In this document: piece by piece, positions 1 to 5,715 of the stretch
Layout: every line of letters begins with the position of its first letter
Numbering within the stretch: position 1 is the first letter of the stretch
Source: Bacteroidales bacterium
GTDB taxonomy: Bacteria > Bacteroidota > Bacteroidia > Bacteroidales > NBLH01
Assembly (NCBI GenBank): GCA_027083715.1
Contig: JALWNR010000201.1
Location: 1 to 5,865 of the forward strand
DNA: 5,865 bases
Direction of reading: 5' to 3'
Notes under the pieces: model-generated
What the model was told of the DNA's origin: nothing
What the model saw: the letters and a program-made list of their open reading frames with translations, nothing else
Database searches by the model: none
Position numbers and translations under genes: made by a program

Positions 1-210
1 ATAAACATTTTTTCAATTATAATAATATGAACAAACCTCTCCCTTAAATTCTGTAAAATTAATACTTTAAGGAGCTCCTAAAACACAACTTTCAAAGTAT
101 ATAAAAATTGTAGTTATTGGGAATGGCCTTTTACTTTTCTTCTCATAATCCTAAAATTTATTGACTTTTCGAGTCAAGCAGTTTCAGGGTATTACACCGG
201 TTCAAAACAT
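1..210. other. Left-edge intergenic DNA, no gene seen
   Basis: No open reading frame of useful length, tRNA or rRNA is visible. The stretch is AT-rich with a few short palindromes: AGGAGCTCCT at 70-79 and an inverted repeat TTGACT-N5-AGTCAA at 161-177, which would form only a weak hairpin. TTGACT resembles a sigma-70 -35 box, but no matching Bacteroidota -7 box (TAnnTTTG) follows on this strand. There is no sign of the end of a gene entering from the left. Confidence 0.6.
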
Positions 211-236
211 AAAAAAGGGCGGAAAGGAGTCCGCCC
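211..236 (-). terminator. Intrinsic terminator (minus strand)
   Basis: On the minus strand GGGCGGA and TCCGCCC form a perfect 7-bp stem with six G-C pairs and a 6-nt loop CTCCTT, followed directly by six T. On the plus strand the same hairpin is followed by AGTCATT and preceded by six A, so it can only be a good terminator leftward. The histidinol-phosphatase gene to its right runs the other way, so this terminator must serve something short that starts between it and that gene. Confidence 0.75.
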
Positions 237-256
237 AGTCATTAACCTAAACCTAA

Positions 257-289
257 ATGAAAAAATTACATCAATGCTTGCTAGCTTAA
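257..289 (+). other. 10-codon ORF, possible leader peptide or gene remnant
   Basis: ATG at 257 opens MKKLHQCLLA and ends at TAA (287-289). The ATG follows ATTAACCTAAACCTAA, an A-rich run with a CCTAAA tandem (246-257), and continues ATGAAAAAA, which looks like the start of many exported Bacteroidota proteins. Upstream lies the hairpin at 217-236. The peptide could be a leader ORF, the remnant of a decayed gene start, or chance. It lies inside the putative minus-strand RNA, and the polarity of the T-run argues against the plus-strand reading. No promoter of the known consensus is seen for it. Confidence 0.2.
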
Positions 290-326
290 AAAGTTACAAA
301 TACTGATAAATCGGAGAGATTTATAA

Positions 327-358
327 CAAATCTACAACATTTTATAAAAAAAGTCAAA
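327..358 (-). promoter_or_regulatory. Candidate Bacteroidota promoter for the small RNA
   Basis: Read on the minus strand, TTTG (358-355), a 20-bp spacer and TAGATTTG (334-327) match the -33 TTTG and -7 TAnnTTTG boxes known for the Bacteroidota primary sigma factor, at a normal spacing. The only transcript it could drive before the terminator at 236-211 is about 110 nt long. No TTTG occurs on the plus strand of positions 1-435, so the phosphatase promoter does not show this consensus. Confidence 0.5.
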
Positions 359-435
359 TATAATAGCCTAAAAATTAAAAATTTAACAATTAATTAATAA
401 ATTTACAATCAAATGCAACAATAAAACTATCAAGC

Positions 436-1287
436 ATGAGTACAAATAATTTTAAATGGACAAACTACCATAGCCACACTCAATACAGTGATGGTAAAGG
501 AGAAGCTGAACTGTATGTTAAATCAGCAATAGAGCATAAGATGTATGCTTATGGGTTTTCTTGTCATTCACCTGTTCCTTTTAACTCCGGTTGGAATATG
601 AAATATGAAAATTTATTGGAATACTTGAATACAATAAAAGAATTGAAAAAAAAATACAGTGCACAAATTAAGATATTTTTAGGAATGGAGATTGATTATA
701 TTAAAAACATTACCGGAATTAAAAATTTCGCACATCTTAATCTTGATTATACCATTGGAGGTGTTCATTTTCTAGGTTTCTTTGAAAATGGACGTGCGTG
801 GGATTACGATGGAGGAAAGCCTTTATATGAAAAAGGTTTGAACGAATTATTTGGAGGTGATATAAAACGTTTGGTAAAATATTATTACCAACAAGTAAAT
901 GATATGATCGTAAATGAAAAGCCAAATATAATTGCCCACCTTGATTTGATAAAAAAATACAACAAAGACCGTTATTTTTTTGATGAAACAGAAAAGTGGT
1001 ATCAAAACTTGGTATTTGAAAGCCTTGAACTCATTGCTAAAAGTAACTCCATTGTAGAAATTAATACAAGAGGAGTTTTAAAAGCCTTGGATCACGAGTT
1101 TTACCCTTCAAACTTTATTATAGATCAATGTAAAAAACTAAATATCAAAATATGCATGAGCGCCGATACTCATCATCCGAAGGATGTTATGGCATTACTT
1201 CCTGATGTAAGAAATTTGCTTCTAGAAAAAGGTTTTAAAGAAGTATTTATTTTTGATGAATTAGGCTGGCATCCGGAGGAATTGTAA
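436..1287 (+). CDS. Histidinol-phosphatase, PHP family (HisJ/HisK type)
   Basis: Predicted cytosolic metal-dependent phosphatase that would hydrolyse L-histidinol phosphate to L-histidinol, the step before histidinol dehydrogenase in histidine synthesis (EC 3.1.3.15). The 283 residues span one PHP domain with the expected metal ligands: HSH at 12-14 and D19 (HxHxxxxD), H44, E85 in GMEID, H111 in GGVHF, H168 in AHLD, and D244 and H246 in SADTHH. VEINTRG (207-213) and YPS (223-225), then a downstream D-x-H, are typical of the HisJ/HisK branch. Residue 43 before the conserved H44 is Cys, where many relatives have Asp or Ser. Length is normal and there is no signal peptide. The start ATG has no Shine-Dalgarno site, as expected here. 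No other his gene is in the window, so the substrate is inferred from family; another PHP phosphoesterase substrate is possible. A run of nine A lies at 646-654. Confidence 0.85.
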   Translation: MSTNNFKWTNYHSHTQYSDGKGEAELYVKSAIEHKMYAYGFSCHSPVPFNSGWNMKYENLLEYLNTIKELKKKYSAQIKIFLGMEIDYIKNITGIKNFAHLNLDYTIGGVHFLGFFENGRAWDYDGGKPLYEKGLNELFGGDIKRLVKYYYQQVNDMIVNEKPNIIAHLDLIKKYNKDRYFFDETEKWYQNLVFESLELIAKSNSIVEINTRGVLKALDHEFYPSNFIIDQCKKLNIKICMSADTHHPKDVMALLPDVRNLLLEKGFKEVFIFDELGWHPEEL

Positions 1288-1464
1288 ATCAATGAGTTTT
1301 TTAAAATAAAGCTTAAAAGACACCCAAATTAACACTTACTTAGATTCTAAACAGCAGGCGATAAACTAAATAGTTAATAACCAATAAGTTACAACAAATC
1401 ATAAGTCATTAGTAATTAATATAGTATTATCAAATCATTGAATACATCAGTTTAAAAGTATATT
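1288..1464. other. Gap between convergent genes, no terminator seen
   Basis: This AT-rich gap lies between the stop of the phosphatase gene and the stop of the lipoprotein gene, where a bidirectional terminator would be expected. I see no GC-rich hairpin with a T-run on either strand. The only nearby inverted repeat is TATTGA-AAA-TCAATA (1466-1480), which overlaps the lipoprotein stop codon, is all weak pairs and lacks a T-run. Confidence 0.5.
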
Positions 1465-1938
1465 TTATTGAAAATCAATATATTTAAACTCTTTAACAGT
1501 TTGCTCAAACAAGTCATTACTTTTTGCAGTTATCAAATATACCCAATTTTGATTTTGCCAAGCATAAATTTTTTCACCGGCTGAGTTGCTACCTCTTCCA
1601 GTCCACACTCCATTTACTCTGGCTCTTCCATGAGAACTATAACTATCAATACGTGGAACTGTAAACTCATCAACATACCTATTTCCTTCTTGAATATTTG
1701 AAGCTTTAACAACTTCAATTAATATATCATTACTTCCATATACTGACTTTACTCCTATAAAACTTTGATCTTCAATAGTCATCATGGAAATCATCCTATC
1801 CAAACCGGCAATTTTTTCAGGAAAAACATCGGCAGGATTCGCTCCTGATTTTGGTGGTTGAAAATCAGTATTATAACTTGGACCACAAGATATTAAAGCA
1901 AAAGATAAAAGAATAAATAAAAATAAATTATTTTTCAT
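1465..1938 (-). CDS. Small lipoprotein, family not recognised
   Basis: 157 residues from ATG at 1938. A TTG two codons upstream could extend it by two residues, but ATG followed by KNN makes a normal signal peptide. Residues 1-17 form a lipoprotein signal (KNN, then hydrophobic LFLFILLSFAL) with lipobox LISC, so Cys18 should be lipidated. GPSYNTD follows, without the acidic cluster of known Bacteroidota surface-export signals, so a periplasm-facing location is more likely. The mature part of about 140 residues is a single small domain with hydrophobic stretches resembling strands (DILIEVV at 71-77, WVYLITA at 132-138) and a basic/glycine-rich middle (HGRARVNGVWTGRG, 103-116). I do not recognise the family and assign no function. 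It follows the DUF1501 gene on the same strand after 213 bp, so it may be last in that operon or have its own promoter; no TAnnTTTG box is seen in the gap. Confidence 0.8.
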   Translation of the reverse strand: MKNNLFLFILLSFALISCGPSYNTDFQPPKSGANPADVFPEKIAGLDRMISMMTIEDQSFIGVKSVYGSNDILIEVVKASNIQEGNRYVDEFTVPRIDSYSSHGRARVNGVWTGRGSNSAGEKIYAWQNQNWVYLITAKSNDLFEQTVKEFKYIDFQ

Positions 1939-1960
1939 ACTCAAACTATTTAGATATTAA

Positions 1961-2060
1961 CCGCAATAATTACCTTCGGTGATGTGCTTCGCAGTTCATG
2001 AAATTCTTTTCACGCATTCCGATGAATCGGAACAGATTTTACTTCGTTACGAATTCCTTG
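1961..2060. repeat. GC-richer palindromic intergenic element, possible dispersed repeat
   Basis: By hand count 41 of these 100 bases are G or C, against visibly AT-richer flanks. The stretch holds several short palindromes in a row: ACC-TTC-GGT (1972-1980), TGC-TTC-GCA (1985-1993), TTCATGAA (1995-2002), a hairpin TTCCGA-TGAA-TCGGAA (2017-2032) and TTCGT-T-ACGAA (2043-2053). No coding sequence fits: reading frames are short and interrupted. The hairpin has no T-run on either strand, so it is a poor terminator. It resembles the palindromic units dispersed between genes in many bacterial genomes; that it is repeated elsewhere is inference. A decayed gene fragment is the main alternative. It lies between the DUF1501 and lipoprotein genes. 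Confidence 0.4.
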
Positions 2061-2151
2061 AAATATGCTTAATATTAATTGTTCAATTGTAGAAGCTTTC
2101 ATCCGTAATAAGGAAGAAGTTCAGATTTTTTAAAATTACCAAGATATGTAC

Positions 2152-3807
2152 CTACTTTATTATTAACTTCTTAGCTTTACTGTAAGTTCCTATCTCTAAA
2201 CGATATATATAATTACCGGAATTTAAACCCGTAACATCTGCATTTATAGAATAACTACCTGAATTTTGATATTGATTTACCACTTCTTTAACCATTCTTC
2301 CCGAAAGATTATAAATACGTAATCGTACCTTTCCGGCTTCTTCGATATGATAGGAAATAGTTGTGTACGTATCGGCAGGGTTTGGATAGCAGTCATCCAA
2401 GCTGTTCAAGCCTTTATAATTTTCAGGTAAGTCATTAATTGCCAAAGGGTTTGCAATTAAATCCAGTTTTTGACTTAAATAATCACCAAAATATGTATTA
2501 ACAATAGCAGAATCCGGAGCTCCCATCCAATCAGACAAAACCGTAGTATAAACCTGACGATAATCAAATTGATGACGTAAATTACCATTATCTAAATCGT
2601 TAAAATTGGGATTATTACCATAAACTCCCCCTTTCAGACCCGAACCAAACAGTAAAATAGGTGCTGCCTTACCATGATCGGTTCCATAACTTTCATTTGA
2701 ATATACTCTACGTCCAAATTCTGAGAAAGTAATACTCAAAACCTTTTCCTCAATACCTTGATCGGCTAAATCATCATGGAACGCCTTTACAGACTCTGAA
2801 AGATGATACAAAAGTGCTGCATGCCGTCCATAAGTATTATCAAAGCCTTCAACTTGGTCGGCATGAGTATCAAATCCACCTATCCGACAAAGGAATATCC
2901 TTGTTTTAGAACCTCCGCTCAATAAACGGGCAATAATTTTTAACTGTTCGGATAAAGGATTATTTATATAAGGAATAGGAGCCGGATTTGGATATTGCGT
3001 AGGATAGGTAACATTTGCCGAATTAGTTCCTGCATCAAAAACTTCTTTCAGCCGACCGGCATAATCATTTGATTTTATTTCCATTTCAGCCAAAAATCGC
3101 ATTTCATCTCCATAATGATTATCAGGATAAGATGTTTCAGGGGGTGTATCTCCACCCACTGCATTAATCAGATTATAAAATGCATCGGGATTTGCAATAG
3201 CAATTCCTGCAGGAATACTATTTTCGCGCTGAAAAGCCAAAGTTACATCGCTACCCAATTCTAAACCAAGAGGATCAGGCATGTCTGCATTTGGATAATC
3301 ATCAGGATAACCGGGATATTCTTCGTTAAGGAAGCGTCCCATCCAACCTGATGGAAAATATTCATCGTAATCCCCCCCCATGAACCAAATATCACGACTT
3401 CTAAAATGTGACATATTCATATTATCATATCCAACATCGCGAACAATAGCCGCACTTTTTTGAAGGTATAAATCACGAAAACCAGTCATATCGGGATGTA
3501 CACCAACTTTTTGCTCATCGGGTAAATCCGCATCAAGCTCAAGTAGTTTTCTATCACCTGTTTTAGGTATGGCAATATTTGCTCTTGCCAACTGATATTC
3601 TGTATGGTTGGTGATGGGGATAACCATATTTAATCCGTCATTTCCACCATGTAACTGTATAAATATCAACACTCTATCTGAATTACTGGCAGCCAGCATT
3701 TTCATTAAAGGGCTTTTGGAAGTCAATGCTTTAACCACCTGTCCGTTTAGTAAAAAAGGTGCGGCTCCGGCAGCACTCAATCGTTTAATAAATCTTCTTC
3801 TATCCAT
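2152..3807 (-). CDS. DUF1501 protein with Tat signal and T9SS sorting domain
   Basis: 551 residues. MDRRRFIKRLSAAGAAPFLL is a twin-arginine type N-terminus (RRRFIK at 3-8, then a modest hydrophobic stretch; possible cleavage after A27). The DUF1501 domain follows to about 450, with HGGNDGLN (53-60), SHFRSRDIW (133-141), GGFDTHADQ (310-318), SEFGRRV (362-368) and GTDHGKAAPILLFG (375-388). The Asp/His motifs fit the proposed kinship of DUF1501 with alkaline-phosphatase/sulfatase-like enzymes, but no reaction is established. Residues 471-551 are a T9SS type A sorting domain: YPNPA (474-478), VRLRIYNLSGRMV, a glycine/asparagine turn and a C-terminal basic KAKKLIIK. The protein should be exported folded, then secreted or anchored at the surface. 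The DUF1800 gene lies 62 bp upstream. The start has no Shine-Dalgarno site but places the RR motif at the N-terminus. A run of eight G (3372-3379) lies in codons 143-146. Confidence 0.92.
   Translation of the reverse strand: MDRRRFIKRLSAAGAAPFLLNGQVVKALTSKSPLMKMLAASNSDRVLIFIQLHGGNDGLNMVIPITNHTEYQLARANIAIPKTGDRKLLELDADLPDEQKVGVHPDMTGFRDLYLQKSAAIVRDVGYDNMNMSHFRSRDIWFMGGDYDEYFPSGWMGRFLNEEYPGYPDDYPNADMPDPLGLELGSDVTLAFQRENSIPAGIAIANPDAFYNLINAVGGDTPPETSYPDNHYGDEMRFLAEMEIKSNDYAGRLKEVFDAGTNSANVTYPTQYPNPAPIPYINNPLSEQLKIIARLLSGGSKTRIFLCRIGGFDTHADQVEGFDNTYGRHAALLYHLSESVKAFHDDLADQGIEEKVLSITFSEFGRRVYSNESYGTDHGKAAPILLFGSGLKGGVYGNNPNFNDLDNGNLRHQFDYRQVYTTVLSDWMGAPDSAIVNTYFGDYLSQKLDLIANPLAINDLPENYKGLNSLDDCYPNPADTYTTISYHIEEAGKVRLRIYNLSGRMVKEVVNQYQNSGSYSINADVTGLNSGNYIYRLEIGTYSKAKKLIIK
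3372..3379 (-). repeat. G8 homopolymer inside the DUF1501 gene
   Basis: Eight consecutive G on the coding strand span Met143-Gly-Gly-Asp146. The frame is open at eight. Hand translation shows that nine G would stop three codons after Gly145, and seven G would stop after a 36-residue foreign tail. Either change removes most of the domain and the sorting signal. Such a tract is striking in an AT-rich genome. Confidence 0.85.
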
Positions 3808-3855
3808 TTTAGTAGGTTGTTCGTGATTTGCTAATTTATTGTATTGATGTTAGGA

Positions 3856-3873
3856 TTAATTCAAAAGAATTAA
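3856..3873 (-). repeat. Weak hairpin at the DUF1800/DUF1501 junction
   Basis: TTAATTC and GAATTAA form 7-bp arms around a 4-nt loop, overlapping the DUF1800 stop codon (3872-3870). Pairing is mostly A-T and no T-run follows on the minus strand, so it should not stop transcription between the two genes. It could still mark an RNA processing or stability site. Confidence 0.35.
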
Positions 3874-5525
3874 AACAACTGATACTCAGGAGATTGCATC
3901 ATCATTATTATTAATCGTTCCAATTGAGCACGTACTCCTGCATCGTCTCCTGTTCCCAAATAATTGTTCCATTCCAATGTCCACATGTCCGGAGTCAATC
4001 CATCCAATAAAACAGAATTTAAAAAATAATCATGTCGTTCTTGAGGTATTGGCTGCGGAAATAAATAGTCTGACAATTCTTTAATCAGTATATTAGCATC
4101 TGATGGATCAGAAATATTTGCGGTATCTTCAACATAGGCAACAATATCTAATTTATAGAGAGTATTACTGGTATCATCGCTTACTTTTCCATCAACTACC
4201 TGATTTGCCATATGATATCTTTCGGCAAGATTATTGGCACTAATCCAGTTTCGGTTATAGGCAGGTACCTGATGATAAGGTGGATAGCCTGCAACATCAA
4301 TAGGAGCGTAAAATTTCATTCCCATATTATCAATCATACGTGAAATCCCTTGTCCATAAGCATAATGATATAACTCCATTGGGTCAGTCGGCAAACTAAT
4401 ATTAAAAAAACGAAAGGTAGCAATAACCAATTCGATTGGGGCTTTAATCAATGCACCAAAATTATTATTCTGAGTAGAGGAATTATTTACATCAAAAAAA
4501 TGCTCACTTGCCAACAATTGCTCCAAAACAGGCTTTATCTCATAATTATTGGTAATCAGTGTCTGTGCCAAAGGAGCTATAATATCATTTTCTATTTCAT
4601 CGGTAATTAAATAATACACAAAAAAACGATACAAACGGCGACAGAAAAATCGTGCAGTTTCTTCCTGAGCATAAATCATTTCAATTAACTGATTTAGTTC
4701 ATCATAGAAACCTTCTTCCGTTGCCAATCCGTCAACCATATACAAAGGATTTGGTTCGATAAGGGTATTATTATACTTATCCGTAAATTGCTTAGCACCC
4801 GGATCGTGCCTTTCGGCTTGAAGATTGCTGTTTAACGTTACTTTTCCTCTGGGCAAATTTGTTTCCGGATCAATAGTATCAAAATCAAAATTATGTTTAA
4901 TGCCTGTTAAAACACGAGCTGCTTGTTTAACATCAGTCTCCGTATAATTAGTATAATCTTCGGGACCAATTTGTGGACCTTTACCAATTGTATAAAGTTC
5001 CTGTAATTCGCGAGCAAAGTTCTCATTAGGAGCATCTTTATCATTCAATGTGTTATCAATATACACCAACATGGCATTATCTACACATACTTTTCCCATC
5101 AACTTTTTAAGATTTCCTAAAGCAAACTGTCTGTAAAGAGCATTTTGGTAATACAAGGAGGTTGAATTTTGAATCAGAGTATGATCTGCAGGGATAAAAG
5201 TATGCAAAAAGTAAGTCATTCTTTCAGTAATATTCGTTCCTGATGTCCTCATTTGCTCCATAAACCAAGCTTTGAAATATTGAAACAAGGAATCATCTCC
5301 ACTATTGGTAGCATCCGGTTTTGGCAGCCAATTTATACCGGTCTTGGGATCTACCGGAGGATCCGGTACAGGCAAAGGCTGCATTATATCAGTCAAGGCT
5401 TCGCTTACAGTTTTAGTAGAAAAGTTTTCAATTTCTGCACGTGTTGGACCAAAAGTAGTTCTGCGCAAGAAATGGGCTGCACCATCAATGCCGAGGGTGC
5501 CGGTAAAAGGATTTAAAGATGCCAT
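3870..5525 (-). CDS. DUF1800 family protein
   Basis: 551 residues, a full-length DUF1800 protein whose biochemical role is not established. Family landmarks in order: AAHFLRRTTFGPT (16-28), ERMTYFLHTF (101-110), YRQFALGNLKKLM (131-143), AMLVYIDN with PNENFARELQELYTIG (151-181), DVKQAARVLTG (198-208), RHDPGAKQF (239-247), CRRLYRFFV (295-303), IKAPIELVIATFR (360-372), GMKFYAPIDVAGYP (402-415) and the terminal MMMQSPEYQLF (541-551). No signal peptide or membrane segment is seen, and an in-frame TAA at 5534-5532, two codons before the ATG, excludes a longer N-terminus. There is no T9SS domain. It is first in a probable operon with the DUF1501 gene, 62 bp downstream. The two families often occur as neighbours, which suggests joint action. 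A cytoplasmic partner or chaperone, or a protein exported in complex with DUF1501, are both possible. Confidence 0.92.
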   Translation of the reverse strand: MASLNPFTGTLGIDGAAHFLRRTTFGPTRAEIENFSTKTVSEALTDIMQPLPVPDPPVDPKTGINWLPKPDATNSGDDSLFQYFKAWFMEQMRTSGTNITERMTYFLHTFIPADHTLIQNSTSLYYQNALYRQFALGNLKKLMGKVCVDNAMLVYIDNTLNDKDAPNENFARELQELYTIGKGPQIGPEDYTNYTETDVKQAARVLTGIKHNFDFDTIDPETNLPRGKVTLNSNLQAERHDPGAKQFTDKYNNTLIEPNPLYMVDGLATEEGFYDELNQLIEMIYAQEETARFFCRRLYRFFVYYLITDEIENDIIAPLAQTLITNNYEIKPVLEQLLASEHFFDVNNSSTQNNNFGALIKAPIELVIATFRFFNISLPTDPMELYHYAYGQGISRMIDNMGMKFYAPIDVAGYPPYHQVPAYNRNWISANNLAERYHMANQVVDGKVSDDTSNTLYKLDIVAYVEDTANISDPSDANILIKELSDYLFPQPIPQERHDYFLNSVLLDGLTPDMWTLEWNNYLGTGDDAGVRAQLERLIIMMMQSPEYQLF

Positions 5526-5605
5526 TATACTTTATTTAGTTATAATATACAATAATGCTTAGACATTAACAAAAGAATTAAGGTTGCATGCTGGTATTTT
5601 TTTAT

Positions 5606-5640
5606 CAAAAATAAAACAAAATATGACGATTATTTATAAA
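5606..5640 (-). promoter_or_regulatory. Candidate promoter of the DUF1800-DUF1501 operon
   Basis: Read on the minus strand, TATTTTTG (5613-5606) matches the Bacteroidota -7 box TAnnTTTG. A 23-bp spacer upstream lies only TTTA (5640-5637) in place of TTTG, at the long end of usual spacing. Transcription would start near 5600, giving a leader of about 75 nt. The -33 match is weak and A/T-rich DNA makes chance matches easy. Confidence 0.35.
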
Positions 5641-5661
5641 ATACACTTTATTTTATAAATA
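5631..5661. repeat. Perfect 13-bp inverted repeat, possible operator
   Basis: TATTTATAAAATA (5631-5643) and TATTTTATAAATA (5649-5661) are exact reverse complements around the 5-nt spacer CACTT. The left arm covers the candidate -33 position of the operon promoter, where a dimeric repressor or activator could bind. All paired bases are A or T, so chance formation is easier and an RNA hairpin would be weak. Confidence 0.4.
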
Positions 5662-5692
5662 TATTTTAAAATTATTATATGCTTTCATATCC

Positions 5693-5715
5693 TGTTCCTA
5701 TATTTCAGAGGAACA
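5693..5715. repeat. Inverted repeat TGTTCCT-N9-AGGAACA
   Basis: Exact 7-bp arms (5693-5699 and 5709-5715) flank a 9-bp spacer. The arms have three G-C pairs each in otherwise AT-rich DNA. The half-site spacing is compatible with a dimeric DNA-binding protein. It lies about 80 bp upstream of the candidate -7 box. No regulator family is assigned. Confidence 0.35.

Larger units (their letters stand above)
211..324 (-). ncRNA. Putative small RNA, about 110 nt
   Basis: On the minus strand a consensus-like promoter (358-327) is followed about 90 bases later by a strong intrinsic terminator (236-211), with no protein gene between. The transcript would begin near 320-324 and end near 211. It would carry a 5' hairpin (arms 324-318 and 312-306, sequence AUAAAUC/GAUUUAU, loop UCUCC), an unpaired middle that includes a tandem UUUAGG pair (257-246), and the terminator hairpin with loop CUCCUU. 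If transcription starts at 320-321 the first hairpin loses its outermost pairs. It diverges from the histidinol-phosphatase gene. I do not recognise an RNA family; it does not show the hallmarks of SRP RNA, 6S RNA or tRNA. The alternative is that the element is read on the plus strand as a leader (see the 10-codon ORF at 257-289). The existence of the transcript is inference. Confidence 0.5.

Noticed and set aside
161..195. TTGACT with TATTAC 23 bp downstream as a plus-strand promoter
   Set aside because: The second box does not match TAnnTTTG, and the E. coli-type consensus is not the one used by Bacteroidota.
737..925. 62-codon minus-strand frame inside the phosphatase gene
   Set aside because: It is antisense to a complete gene with all family motifs and shows no recognisable protein features.
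1939..1944. TTG start giving two extra residues on the lipoprotein
   Set aside because: The ATG at 1938 gives a standard lipoprotein signal, and TTG starts are less likely; the difference does not affect the product.
2017..2032. Hairpin TTCCGA-TGAA-TCGGAA as the terminator of the DUF1501 gene
   Set aside because: No T-run follows it on either strand.
3608..3826. 72-codon plus-strand frame over the start of the DUF1501 gene
   Set aside because: It is antisense to the Tat signal and the HGGNDGLN motif of a well-supported gene.
2152..5525. DUF1501 and DUF1800 proteins both 551 residues long, suggesting duplication
   Set aside because: Their sequences share no motifs and belong to different families; the equal length is a coincidence.
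5253..5562. Two plus-strand frames of 85-87 codons over the start of the DUF1800 gene
   Set aside because: They overlap each other and lie antisense to a clearly conserved N-terminal region; composition is that of a shadow frame.
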